64,000 bases of DNA from Sulfopaludibacter sp035551455 (GTDB taxonomy: Bacteria > Acidobacteriota > Terriglobia > Bryobacterales > Bryobacteraceae). Made by a program: the position numbers and the translations under genes. The stretch is from the NCBI GenBank assembly GCA_035551455.1, contig DASZMZ010000083.1, positions 13,914 through 77,913 of the forward strand. The letters run 5' to 3'. Shown piece after piece: positions 45,148-53,426 of this stretch. Positions within the stretch are counted from its first letter, which is position 1, and each line of letters opens with the position of its first letter. The notes beneath the pieces were generated by a model. That model had not been told where the DNA came from. It saw only the letters and a program-made list of their open reading frames with translations, and did no database searches.

Positions 45148-46257
45148 ATGCACATTTCACGGCGGGGATTCGTCGCAGGAGCCGGAGCGATGCTGGCGGG
45201 ATGCGCTACGCGGCGCGTCGCGGTAGCGCCCCCGGCCGCGGTGCCGCACCTGGCCAAGGTGAACGTGTCCCCCGACCGCGTCATTCGGACCCTCGCCGGA
45301 CTGCGGCCGTTTCGTCCGTCGGGCTTCGTCGTGCGCGCCGAAAAAATGGGTGACAAACTCGTCGTGCACAACTACGGACACGGCGGGTCGGGCATCACGC
45401 TGTCCTGGGGCACGTCGCTGCTGGCCGTCCAGGAGGCGGCGAATTCGGAGGCGCGCGATTGCGCCGTCATCGGCTGCGGGGTGATGGGACTGAGCACGGC
45501 TCGGCTGCTCCAACTGCGCGGCTACAATCCCACGATTTACGCCAAAGACTTGCCGCCATCCACGACGTCGAATGTCGCCGGCGGATTGTGGGAGCCGGTC
45601 TCGCTGTTCGATGCCAACCGCGTCACACCGGAATTCCGCCGTCAGTACGTGGAGGCGGCCCGGCTGTCGCATCGCCGGTACCAATCGCTGGCGGGGGATC
45701 GATACGGTGTGAAGTGGCTGCCCATGTATACCCTGTCGGAGACGGAAATTCGGCCGCCCGCGCCGGACAATCCGGCCAGCGATATCGAGTCACTGTATCC
45801 CGAGATCCGCACGCTGGGACCGGGCGAGCATCCCTTTCCCGTGCCGTTCGTCAGGCGGCGCTACAGCATGCTGATTGAGCCGGCCATCTATCTGCAGGCG
45901 CTGATCCGCGATTTTCAGTTGAGCGGCGGCCATATCGTGGTCCGCGAATTTCAAGCGTCGAGCCAGTTGCTGGGACTGCGCGAAAGCCTGATTTTCAATT
46001 GCACGGGGTTGGGCGCGCGCGAGCTCTTTGGCGATACCGAACTGATGCCCATTAAGGGACAACTGGCCTTCCTGCTGCCGCAGCCCGAGGTGGACTATAT
46101 GACTCTCGGACCCACAGGCTACATGTTTCCGCGACACGACGGCATTCTGCTCGGCGGCAGTTTTGAGCGCGGCGTCGAGAACACCGAAGTAGTGCCGGAG
46201 ACAATCGCCCGGATCCTGCAGGAGAGCAGTCGGGTGTTCGGCGGCATGCGAGGCTGA
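45148..46257 (+). CDS. circularly permuted D-amino-acid-oxidase-like FAD protein, exported
   Basis: A 369-residue protein with a Tat/lipoprotein-like start (ISRRGFVAGAGAMLAGC). Residues about 47-95 ('AGLRPFRPSGFVVRAEKMG', 'VVHNYGHGGSGITLSWGTS') correspond to the C-terminal end of ordinary D-amino-acid oxidases. The FAD motif 'CAVIGCGVMGLSTARLLQLR' and 'TTSNVAGGLWEPVS', which begin ordinary enzymes, follow at about 103. The protein ends at 'ILQESSRVFGGMRG', just before where the moved segment would have been. The substrate-binding Arg of the GLRPxRP motif is kept. D-amino-acid oxidation in the periplasm is plausible. It ends 4 bp from the convergent thioredoxin-like gene. Confidence 0.85.
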   Translation: MHISRRGFVAGAGAMLAGCATRRVAVAPPAAVPHLAKVNVSPDRVIRTLAGLRPFRPSGFVVRAEKMGDKLVVHNYGHGGSGITLSWGTSLLAVQEAANSEARDCAVIGCGVMGLSTARLLQLRGYNPTIYAKDLPPSTTSNVAGGLWEPVSLFDANRVTPEFRRQYVEAARLSHRRYQSLAGDRYGVKWLPMYTLSETEIRPPAPDNPASDIESLYPEIRTLGPGEHPFPVPFVRRRYSMLIEPAIYLQALIRDFQLSGGHIVVREFQASSQLLGLRESLIFNCTGLGARELFGDTELMPIKGQLAFLLPQPEVDYMTLGPTGYMFPRHDGILLGGSFERGVENTEVVPETIARILQESSRVFGGMRG

Positions 46258-46261
46258 AGGT

Positions 46262-46795
46262 CTACTTCTTTTGGTTCCGGAGATAGTTTTCCAGGAGCTT
46301 CATTTCGTCGCTTGTGATATCTGGTGCGGCCTTCTTCACCATCACCAGGAACCAGTCGACTTCGTGGGGTTCAGACGGGTGGCCTATGTTGCCGGGCTTG
46401 TGCTTGTCGTCTCCCGGATAGATGGAGTTGACGATGGTATCCCCTTGAGCGTCCAGGAAGGCGAGGAAGGGAAGGCCGGCTTGCTTGCCGCCCACCTGGG
46501 CCATCACGTCTTCGCCGCCGGGATTGTCCAGCGCGGCTTTCTCCTTCTGTTCCTGCACATCGAGGCGGGCCTGAATGAAATATTTATCGAAGATGGGCTT
46601 GATTTCCGGAGTCTCGATAAACTTATCGAGTTTGTGGCACCAACCTCACCACGAGGCGTGGAAGATGAGAAAAATACTCTTGTGCTGCTGGGCGGCCGAC
46701 GCCCCGGCAGTCTCCATCACCTGCGACGCCGGCGGCGCGGTTTGGGCCGCAACGGCCATCGCCAGGACCAGACCAAGACCGATGCTACGCTTCAT
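46262..46795 (-). CDS. thioredoxin-like selenoprotein candidate (UGA at active-site Cys)
   Basis: Read through one in-frame TGA (46648-46646, codon 50), the gene encodes 177 residues: signal peptide MKRSIGLGLVLAMAVAAQ, then 'SIFLIFHASW-U-GWCHKLD', a thioredoxin fold whose WCxWC-type motif has Sec in place of the first Cys, with Cys53 as partner. The frame continues without another stop through 'KFIETPEIKPIFDKYFIQA', 'GKQAGLPFLAFLDAQGD' (the cis-Pro loop) and 'ENYLRNQKK'. A hairpin 15 nt after the TGA could be the SECIS. Without Sec insertion only a 49-residue stub would form. Likely a periplasmic thiol-disulfide or peroxide-handling protein. selA/selB are not in this window. Confidence 0.75.
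46613..46645 (-). promoter_or_regulatory. candidate bacterial SECIS hairpin
   Basis: On the coding (minus) strand, 15 nt after the TGA, CTCGATAAGTTTATCGAG folds into a 6-7 bp stem with an apical loop containing GU (AAGUUU when six pairs form). Bacterial SECIS elements sit within the coding sequence shortly after the UGA and present a G-U containing loop to SelB, so place and shape fit. The stem is a perfect palindrome (46613-46630). Confidence 0.5.
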
Positions 46796-46985
46796 ACCGC
46801 AATTGTACAAAATTAGGGACAGACACATTTTTTCACCAAAATGTCGCAGGTGCATTCCGTAGGCTGTGATTGCTTGGGAGGGAATCAGCCGCTCCGGGTC
46901 ACCGGGTCGCTGGTTTTGCCGTTCGCCGTCACCTGAAATGGGGCCGAATCGCATTGCGATCGCTGATAGAATCGTGAGATTGCTT

Positions 46986-48794
46986 ATGACTCTCGACGAA
47001 ACGCGTAGACGCTTCTTGAGCTGTTTTTCCGGGATCGGACTGGGCGGCACGCTGCTGCCGGGGGTCCTGTGGTCCCAGATGCAGCAGGACGGCGCGCAGA
47101 AGGTGACGCCCGAAATGCTGAAAGGGGCGCTGGGAGTTTCCGGCCTATCCTTCAGCGAGGACGATCAAACGGCGATGTTGCAATCGTTGAACGGCAGCCT
47201 GACGCGCTATGAGGAAATTCGCAATCTGCATATTCCCAATAACGTGGCGCCGCCGTTCTACTTCAGTCCGCTGACTCCGGGAATGAAGGTCAATCGCACG
47301 CGCGAGCCGCTGCGTTTCAGCACGCCCGCGGTGAAGCGTCCGGCCAATCTGGAAGACGCGGCCTTCTGGCCCATCACGCAGCTTGCGCAACTGATCAAGA
47401 CGCGGCAGGCGACGTCCACCGAACTGACGAAGATGTACCTGGCGCGGCTGCACAAGTACAACGAGAAGCTGAACTGCGTGGTGACGTTTTTGGACGAAGT
47501 GGCGCTGGCGCAGGCCAAACAGGCCGATTCGGAAATTGCGGCCGGCAAGTACAAAGGTCCGCTACACGGGATTCCGTGGGGCGCCAAGGACATCATCGCG
47601 GTCAAGGGCTATAAGACGACGTGGGGCTCGGGCGCCTACAAGGATCAGATGCTGGACGAAGAGGCGAGCCTCGTCGAGATGCTGCGCGATGCGGGCGCGG
47701 TGCTCCTGGCGAAGCTGACCACGGGAGAACTGGCGCAGGGCGACCAGTGGTTCGGCGGACAGACGAAAAATCCGTGGAATCTGGAACAGGGGTCGAGTGG
47801 ATCGTCGGCGGGTCCCGCATCGGCAACGGCCGCGGGACTGGTGGCATTCGGGATTGGCAGCGAGACCAGCGGATCCATTCTGAGTCCTTCGGCGCGCTGC
47901 GGAGTTACCGGGTTGCGACCGACGTTCGGCCGCATCAGCCGCTATGGGGTGATGGCGCTCTCGTGGACGCAGGACCGGATGGGTCCGCTGTGCCGGTATG
48001 CCGAAGATTGCGCGCTGGTAATGAGTGTGATCGCGCGCCCGGATGGACGCGATCTCAGCGTCACCGAGATTCCGTTCAACTACAATACCCACCTGGATAT
48101 TCGCAAGCTGCGCGTGGGCTATCTCGAAGGCGGCTTCGAGGAGACGCGCGACCCGCTGGCGAAGAAGGCGGACGAGCAGTCCGTGGAACAGATCCAGTCG
48201 CTGGGGTTCAAACTGGTGCCCGTGAAGGTGCCTGAGTGGACCATCGACACTTCCAGTATCGGTGTGGAATCGGGCGTGTTTTTCGACGACCTGATCCGCT
48301 CGGGCCGCGACAAGCAGATGACGAATCCGGGGCGCGCCGCGAGTTTCCGGTCGAGCCGCCTGACTCCGGCGGTGGAGTATCTGCAAGGCCAGCGTGCGCG
48401 CAGCATGATGATGGCGAAACTGGCGGAGGCCACGGCGGACGTGGACGTCTACCTGGTGCCGGTGAATTCCGGCGGCGGTGGCGGCGGCGCGGCTGGACGG
48501 GGACGCGGTGCGGCGGGGGCCGGTGCGACTGCGGCGGCCGGTGCGGCGGCGGGACGGGGTCGCGGCGGCGGGGGTGCCGGGGCCAATCGCAGCGTGGTGG
48601 GCCGCCATTTCGGCATGGCGAATCTGGCCTGCTATCCGGCGCTCAACGTGGTGAACGGCTTTGCCGAGAGCGGCAGTCCGCTGAATATCACTTTCTACGC
48701 GCGGCCCTACGGCGAGGCCGACCTGCTGGCCTTCGGCAAGGCTTACCAGGATGCCGCGGGCTTCCATTTGAAACATCCCGCGTTGACGGCGTGA
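46986..48794 (+). CDS. exported amidase (amidase signature family)
   Basis: A 602-residue hydrolase with a Tat-type start (DETRRRFLSCFSGIGLGG). Amidase-signature residues are present: the catalytic Lys in 'GIPWGAKDIIAVKG' near residue 200, the cis-Ser in 'GSSGSSAGPASATAAG' near 275, and the nucleophile Ser in 'FGIGSETSGSILSPSARCG' near 298. Residues about 497-537 are a Gly/Ala/Arg-rich insertion before 'VVGRHFGMANLACYPALNV', unusual for the family. It would hydrolyse an amide outside the cytoplasm, substrate unknown. The ATG at 46986 is chosen because the twin-Arg signal starts there. Confidence 0.88.
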   Translation: MTLDETRRRFLSCFSGIGLGGTLLPGVLWSQMQQDGAQKVTPEMLKGALGVSGLSFSEDDQTAMLQSLNGSLTRYEEIRNLHIPNNVAPPFYFSPLTPGMKVNRTREPLRFSTPAVKRPANLEDAAFWPITQLAQLIKTRQATSTELTKMYLARLHKYNEKLNCVVTFLDEVALAQAKQADSEIAAGKYKGPLHGIPWGAKDIIAVKGYKTTWGSGAYKDQMLDEEASLVEMLRDAGAVLLAKLTTGELAQGDQWFGGQTKNPWNLEQGSSGSSAGPASATAAGLVAFGIGSETSGSILSPSARCGVTGLRPTFGRISRYGVMALSWTQDRMGPLCRYAEDCALVMSVIARPDGRDLSVTEIPFNYNTHLDIRKLRVGYLEGGFEETRDPLAKKADEQSVEQIQSLGFKLVPVKVPEWTIDTSSIGVESGVFFDDLIRSGRDKQMTNPGRAASFRSSRLTPAVEYLQGQRARSMMMAKLAEATADVDVYLVPVNSGGGGGGAAGRGRGAAGAGATAAAGAAAGRGRGGGGAGANRSVVGRHFGMANLACYPALNVVNGFAESGSPLNITFYARPYGEADLLAFGKAYQDAAGFHLKHPALTA

Positions 48795-48797
48795 CGC

Positions 48798-49817
48798 ATG
48801 CCTGACGTCATTATTGTGGGCGGAGGTCCGGCCGGTTCCTGCGCCGGGATCCGCTGCGCCCAGCTCGGGCTGAAGGCCGTGATCATTGAGCGCGAAGCCT
48901 TTCCGCGCAATCGTCCGGGCGAATCGCTGCATCCGGGATTCGAGAAAGTGCTGGATCAACTCGACATTCTGGAGACGGTGGCGCAGGCCGGATTTTTGCG
49001 TTTCGACGGCAACTGGGTGACGCACTCGGGCACCACGAGTTTCGAGCCGTTTCCGACGGAGGGCCGCGGACTTCAGGCGTCGCGTCCCGAGTTCGACGCG
49101 CTGCTGCTGGAGTACGCGCGCCGCGCCGGCGTGGAGATTCTGCAGCCCGGCCGCGCTCTGGTGCCGCTCATGAATGGAGCGAAAGTGGTGGGCGCCGAGA
49201 CCAGTGCCGGCAAGTTGGAAGCGGCCTTCGTCATCGACGCGGCGGGTCGCGGAAACTGGTTGACGCACCACTTGAATCTGGAGATCCAGACCCGCTCGCC
49301 GCGCTGGATTGCGCACTATTGCTACCTGGAGGGCGAGTGCCCGATTCGCGACGACAATCCCGGCTTCTTCATCGATGACGAGGGCTGGACGTGGACGGTC
49401 CGCGTGCGTCCCGGGCTGTACAACTGGGCACGTCTGAATATTTACGGGACGCCGATCGCGGAGGACTTCGTGGCCGAGGAACTGCGCGGATTGCGCGTGG
49501 TATCGCCCGTGCAGTCGGCGGACGTCACGTGGCGCCTCGTTCCGCAATGCGCCGGGGAAGGGTATTTCCTGTGCGGCGATGCGGCGGCGGTTCTCGACCC
49601 GACGTCGTCGCATGGGGTCGTGAAGGCGATCACTTCCGGGATTCTGGCGGCGGACCGGGCGGCGCAGGTGCTGAAGGATGGACGCGATGCGGAAGAGGCG
49701 GCGTACGAGTTCCGGCAGATTTTCGCGGACTGGTTTGCGTACGATGCCGGGCGGTTGAAAGTGGATTACGCGAGGATGTTCGGCGACCGGATCGCGGCGC
49801 GGCTGAACTGCGCGTAA
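48798..49817 (+). CDS. FAD-dependent monooxygenase/halogenase-like oxidoreductase
   Basis: A 339-residue flavoprotein of the geranylgeranyl reductase/tryptophan halogenase-like group: 'VIIVGGGPAGSCAGIRCAQL' FAD motif, 'AFPRNRPGESLHPGFEKVL' with the conserved Gly-Glu-Ser, 'FVIDAAGRGNWL' and 'YFLCGDAAAVLDPTSSHGV' second FAD contact. Length is shorter than true halogenases and the halogenase Lys motif is not evident, so oxidation or reduction of a lipid or aromatic is more likely. It starts 3 bp after the amidase stop, suggesting cotranscription. Confidence 0.82.
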   Translation: MPDVIIVGGGPAGSCAGIRCAQLGLKAVIIEREAFPRNRPGESLHPGFEKVLDQLDILETVAQAGFLRFDGNWVTHSGTTSFEPFPTEGRGLQASRPEFDALLLEYARRAGVEILQPGRALVPLMNGAKVVGAETSAGKLEAAFVIDAAGRGNWLTHHLNLEIQTRSPRWIAHYCYLEGECPIRDDNPGFFIDDEGWTWTVRVRPGLYNWARLNIYGTPIAEDFVAEELRGLRVVSPVQSADVTWRLVPQCAGEGYFLCGDAAAVLDPTSSHGVVKAITSGILAADRAAQVLKDGRDAEEAAYEFRQIFADWFAYDAGRLKVDYARMFGDRIAARLNCA

Positions 49818-49827
49818 GGCGGCGATC

Positions 49828-50853
49828 TTACTGTAGCTGCACTAAGCCTTGCGACGGCTGCTGCTGTACGTGGGATTGCAGGTCTTGCGGACCGCGCCAG
49901 AAGTCGATGGTGGAGACCTGATGGACACAGGCGACGGTGCAGCGGGGGGCGCAGCCCTTTGAGGTGCGATATTCGCGCATGACGTCTTCGCGCGTATAGC
50001 TGAGCAGGGGCTTGCCGGGATAGCCGCGCTGCTGGGAGCAGTAGTGCACCAGACCGTCTTCGCAGATATACAGGTAGCGGGATCCGGCACGGCAGCGCCA
50101 GTCGTTTTCCTTGCCGTGGGCGATATTGTCCTGGAAGCCGTTGATGCGCGCGTAGCTGCTTTTTTCCATGCTGCGCATTTCCAGGTAGACTTCGCGCTCT
50201 TCGTTTTCGAGAGGCCGCAACTGTCCGTCGCCATCGTGAATGATGCCGACCGTGGAGGTGAAGCCGAGTTCCAGCGCGCGCCGGCCGATCACCAATGCGT
50301 CCTTCGGGGTCTTGATGCCGCCGCCGACCACGGAGTTGATGTTGACGTGGAAATCGGCGTGTTCGGACAGGATTTGCAGCTTCTTGTCCAGCACCTTCAG
50401 GCTCTTCTTGGACACGTCGTCCGGCATCACGTTGTCCACCGAAATCTGGAGGTGATCCAGCCCTGCCCTGTTGAGGCGCTTCACGCGGTCGGCCGTGAGC
50501 AGATAGCCGTTGGTGATCATGCCGGCGATCATGCCGCGGCGGCGGGTGTGCGCGATGAGTTCGTCGAGGTCGGGATGCAGCAGCGGTTCGCCGCCGGAAA
50601 TGGTGATCACGCGCGTGCCGAGATTGGCCAGATGATCCAGGCGGCGGAGCATCTCTTCGGCGGGCACGGGCTTCGAATGGTCGTCGTACTCATTGCAGTA
50701 CGTGCAGGCCAGATTGCAGCGCCGCATGGGGATAATGTGGGCCAGGACCGGGTGATCTTTGGACGCCAGCCCGTGCGCAATCATGCGCAGTTCGCGGACT
50801 CTCCGATGCACGGCTTTCCAGGCTCGGCGCAACGTTTTGGCTGAATCGGGCAT
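49828..50853 (-). CDS. radical SAM protein with C-terminal Cys cluster
   Basis: A 341-residue radical SAM enzyme: 'RRCNLACTYCNEYDD' (Cys46, Cys50, Cys53 hold the 4Fe-4S cluster), 'ITISGGEPLLHPDL' for SAM, and 'LQISVDNVMPD'. The C-terminus has additional cysteines ('CRAGSRYLYICEDGLVHYCS', 'CAPRCTVACVHQ') like a SPASM/auxiliary-cluster domain. The group includes peptide-modifying and hopanoid-type enzymes; no precursor peptide or partner is adjacent, so the substrate is unknown. ATG 50853 is used; an upstream TTG at 50880 is possible and neither has a clear ribosome site. Confidence 0.85.
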   Translation of the reverse strand: MPDSAKTLRRAWKAVHRRVRELRMIAHGLASKDHPVLAHIIPMRRCNLACTYCNEYDDHSKPVPAEEMLRRLDHLANLGTRVITISGGEPLLHPDLDELIAHTRRRGMIAGMITNGYLLTADRVKRLNRAGLDHLQISVDNVMPDDVSKKSLKVLDKKLQILSEHADFHVNINSVVGGGIKTPKDALVIGRRALELGFTSTVGIIHDGDGQLRPLENEEREVYLEMRSMEKSSYARINGFQDNIAHGKENDWRCRAGSRYLYICEDGLVHYCSQQRGYPGKPLLSYTREDVMREYRTSKGCAPRCTVACVHQVSTIDFWRGPQDLQSHVQQQPSQGLVQLQ

Positions 50854-50918
50854 CGTGGAAGTGCTTATATTACAGCACAATCCTGCACGAATTCCGAGAC
50901 TTGGGAAGTGATTGGGGC

Positions 50919-52460
50919 TTAACGGGGGTTAAACGGTAGAGATGGCGAATCCAGTGCCGCGCGCACTTTGGCGGCCAGCACATCGGGCCGCAGCGGTTTT
51001 TGCAGGAACGTCATTCCCGGGGACAAAGCTCCGGTGCGCACCAGCACGTCGTCGGTGTAGCCGGACATGAAAATGATGCGGGTTTCGGGGCGCTGTTCCA
51101 GGATCTTTTCGGCCAGGACTCGGCCGCTGATTCCGGGCATCACCATGTCCGTCAACATCAGCTGGATTTCGCCTCCGCGCTCGCCAAAGGTCTTCAGGGC
51201 CTCTTCGGCATTGGCCGCTTCCAGCACCTGGTAGCCGTTCTTGCGCAGCAGGTGGACCAGCAGGCGGCGGACGCTCTCTTCGTCTTCCACCAGCAGGATC
51301 GTCTCGTGGCCCGGTTCGGCAGTATGGACCAGGGAAAGGCCGCGTCCCTGATCGCTGGGCCGGCTCAGGGCCGGCAGCCAGATGGCGAACGAGGCGCCGC
51401 GGCCGGGCTCGCTATGCACTTCGATGCAGCCGCCGCTTTGGCGCACGATGTCGCGCACGGTGCTCAAGCCGAGTCCGGTGCCTTTGCCCTTCGCCTTGGT
51501 GGTGAAGAACGGCTCGAACACCTGGCCAATCTTGCTGGCTTCGATGCCGCTCCCGGTATCGGCGACGGTGAGCACCACGCCCATGCCAGGCTCGACTTCA
51601 TTTTCACGGGCGCTTTGCGCGTCCAACTGGCAATTCGACGTCGTGATCTGAATGCGGCCGCCATCGGGCATGGCGTCGCGTGCGTTCAGAATCAGGTTGA
51701 CGATTACCTGCTCCATCTGGCCCGAGTCGGCCGTCACCTTGGCGAGACCGGGGGCGAGGCTGGTTTCGAGCTTGATGTACTCGCCGATCACGGGGCGCAG
51801 CATGTGCTCCATCTCGCTCACTACCACGTTCAAGTCCAGGGCCTGCGGTTCCACCTTCTGTCCGCGGGTGAAGCCGAGCAACTGGGACGTGAGGTGGGCG
51901 CCGTGGTTGGCGGCTTTGCGGATTTCTTCCAGTTCGGCGCGCACCGGGTCCTGCGAACCCAGGCGGTTCAGAAGGAGGTCGGTATAGCCGTCGATGAGGG
52001 TGATCAGATTGGCGAAATCGTGGGCGACACCTCCTACGAGGCGACCCACTACTTCCATGCGGTGCGTCTGACTGACCTCTTTCGGCGCACCGAGTTCGTA
52101 GAAATCCTGGTGCATCACCAGCGCTCCCATCACATAAGGTGAGAGGCTGATGCGGTAGCGATTCGATTCGCCGTAGCCTTGCAGAAACCGCTCGTTCTGG
52201 TTCAGCGTTTGTTGGGCGCCTTGCATGAGGGCGGCGGAGCGCTCGGAGGAATTGGGGTGGACGGCCGCGCACCACTTCTCAAAAGGCTGTCCCGGACCGC
52301 AATCCGCGAAGGTAGCCGTCCATTGGGGATTCGCCAGAATGAAGATTCCCTGGTGGCTCAGAACGGCGGCCGGGAAGGGGAGCGATTCCAGCGGGATATC
52401 GGGCAGTTGGATGATTTGCGGTTGATCCCATTGGAGTCGCGAGTTGGACACCGTCGCCAC
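50919..52460 (-). CDS. hybrid sensor histidine kinase with C-terminal receiver
   Basis: About 513 residues, no TM segment: an N-terminal PAS-like sensor region (about 20-125, 'FPAAVLSHQGIFILANPQW'), HisKA with the phospho-accepting His147 in 'GRLVGGVAHDFANLITLIDG', an HATPase domain ('QVIVNLILNARDAMPDGG', 'ADTGSGIEASKIGQVFEPFF', 'GTGLGLSTVRDIV') and a receiver domain from about residue 390 ('TILLVEDEESVRRLL', 'LMLTDMVMPGISG', 'FLQKPLRP'). No output regulator is adjacent, so the phosphate may pass to a distant partner. GTG at 52460 is chosen because GGAAAGG lies six bases upstream; the frame is open further up. Confidence 0.88.
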   Translation of the reverse strand: MATVSNSRLQWDQPQIIQLPDIPLESLPFPAAVLSHQGIFILANPQWTATFADCGPGQPFEKWCAAVHPNSSERSAALMQGAQQTLNQNERFLQGYGESNRYRISLSPYVMGALVMHQDFYELGAPKEVSQTHRMEVVGRLVGGVAHDFANLITLIDGYTDLLLNRLGSQDPVRAELEEIRKAANHGAHLTSQLLGFTRGQKVEPQALDLNVVVSEMEHMLRPVIGEYIKLETSLAPGLAKVTADSGQMEQVIVNLILNARDAMPDGGRIQITTSNCQLDAQSARENEVEPGMGVVLTVADTGSGIEASKIGQVFEPFFTTKAKGKGTGLGLSTVRDIVRQSGGCIEVHSEPGRGASFAIWLPALSRPSDQGRGLSLVHTAEPGHETILLVEDEESVRRLLVHLLRKNGYQVLEAANAEEALKTFGERGGEIQLMLTDMVMPGISGRVLAEKILEQRPETRIIFMSGYTDDVLVRTGALSPGMTFLQKPLRPDVLAAKVRAALDSPSLPFNPR

Positions 52461-52695
52461 AGATAACCTTTCCAGCTCAATCCTTTGCACATTAGGGGCC
52501 AATTCCGCGAAAACCGGACAACTGATACCAGCGTAAGGAAATTCGCAATGTGGGGAAAACTCTGTGATCCACCTTACGCACGCAACTTCGGCGGGTGGGC
52601 TAAGCAATTGTTACGTTCCCGACTATCCTTCAGAACCCTGTGGATTGTACTCAGTAAAGAAGCGGCTTGGGTGCCACCCAGCGGTGTTGCACAAT

Positions 52696-52724
52696 TTGAC
52701 ACCTGCCATTGCAAGTGATAAGTG
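52696..52724 (+). promoter_or_regulatory. possible promoter of the nuo operon
   Basis: TTGACA at 52696-52701 matches the -35 consensus; 17 bp later is TAAGTG (52719-52724), a weak -10. The nuoC ATG follows at 52751 with a strong ribosome site (AGAGGAGA, 4 bp before the ATG). Farther upstream (52531-52579) lies an 8-bp inverted repeat GCGTAAGG...CCTTACGC of unknown role. Confidence 0.4.
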
Positions 52725-52750
52725 TAGGAGTCTTCACAAGAGGAGATTGA

Positions 52751-53419
52751 ATGGCTGACGAGCAGAAGCCAGGGGCCTCGGAACCGCCTTCACCCGCAGG
52801 GGGAGAGGCACCGAAGCCGCCGGCAAAACCAGCCGCCGACGCCGCGAAAGCGTCACCTCCGAAACCAGCCGCGGCGGCCGGGCATGCAGCCCCGCCGAAG
52901 CCGCCCGCTACTATGGCAGCCGTGCCGTGGGAAAGCGACCTCGTCCGTGAATTAAGGGAGAGGTTCGGTGACCGGATCAGCGAAACCTCGACCTATCTGG
53001 GACAGAACTTCATCGTCACCAAGCCCGAGGCCGCGATTCCGGTATTGGAGTACCTGAAGTTAGAGGCGGACTTCGATTACCTGGTGGACATCACGGCGGT
53101 GGACTGGCCCAAGCGTGCCGACCGTTTCGACGTGGTGTATATCGCCTACAGTTTCGCCCGCAACGAGCGGCTGCGCATCAAGACTTTTGTGGCCGACGGC
53201 TACAAGCCGGAGACCGCGGTAAACGTTCACCTTACTGCCAACTGGCTGGAGCGCGAAGTGTTCGACATGTACGGCATTGAATTCGCCGGCCATCCGGACA
53301 TGCGGCGGATTCTGCTGCCCGAAGAGTGGCAGGGATACCCGCTGCGCAAGGATTACGGAATTCTTCAGCAGGACGATCGCTGGGTGCAGGAAAACCTCAG
53401 TATCGAGAGCGGCCAATAA
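52751..53419 (+). CDS. nuoC: NADH-quinone oxidoreductase subunit C
   Basis: A 222-residue NuoC, part of the peripheral arm of complex I near the quinone site. Residues 1-55 are a Pro/Ala/Lys-rich extension ('EPPSPAGGEAPKPPAKPAA') not needed in typical NuoC (about 150-200). The 30-kDa subunit core follows: 'LEADFDYLVDITAVDWPKRA', 'NWLEREVFDMYGIEFAGHP' and 'RRILLPEEWQGYPLRKDYG', the family signature. It is the first gene of the nuo set; nuoA and nuoB, which normally precede it, are absent from the region. Confidence 0.95.
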   Translation: MADEQKPGASEPPSPAGGEAPKPPAKPAADAAKASPPKPAAAAGHAAPPKPPATMAAVPWESDLVRELRERFGDRISETSTYLGQNFIVTKPEAAIPVLEYLKLEADFDYLVDITAVDWPKRADRFDVVYIAYSFARNERLRIKTFVADGYKPETAVNVHLTANWLEREVFDMYGIEFAGHPDMRRILLPEEWQGYPLRKDYGILQQDDRWVQENLSIESGQ

Positions 53420-53426
53420 CGCCACT

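Noticed and set aside
46866..46985. Upstream GTG start for the amidase
   Set aside because: The extra 40 residues precede a clear twin-arginine signal that should be N-terminal; the ATG at 46986 fits better.
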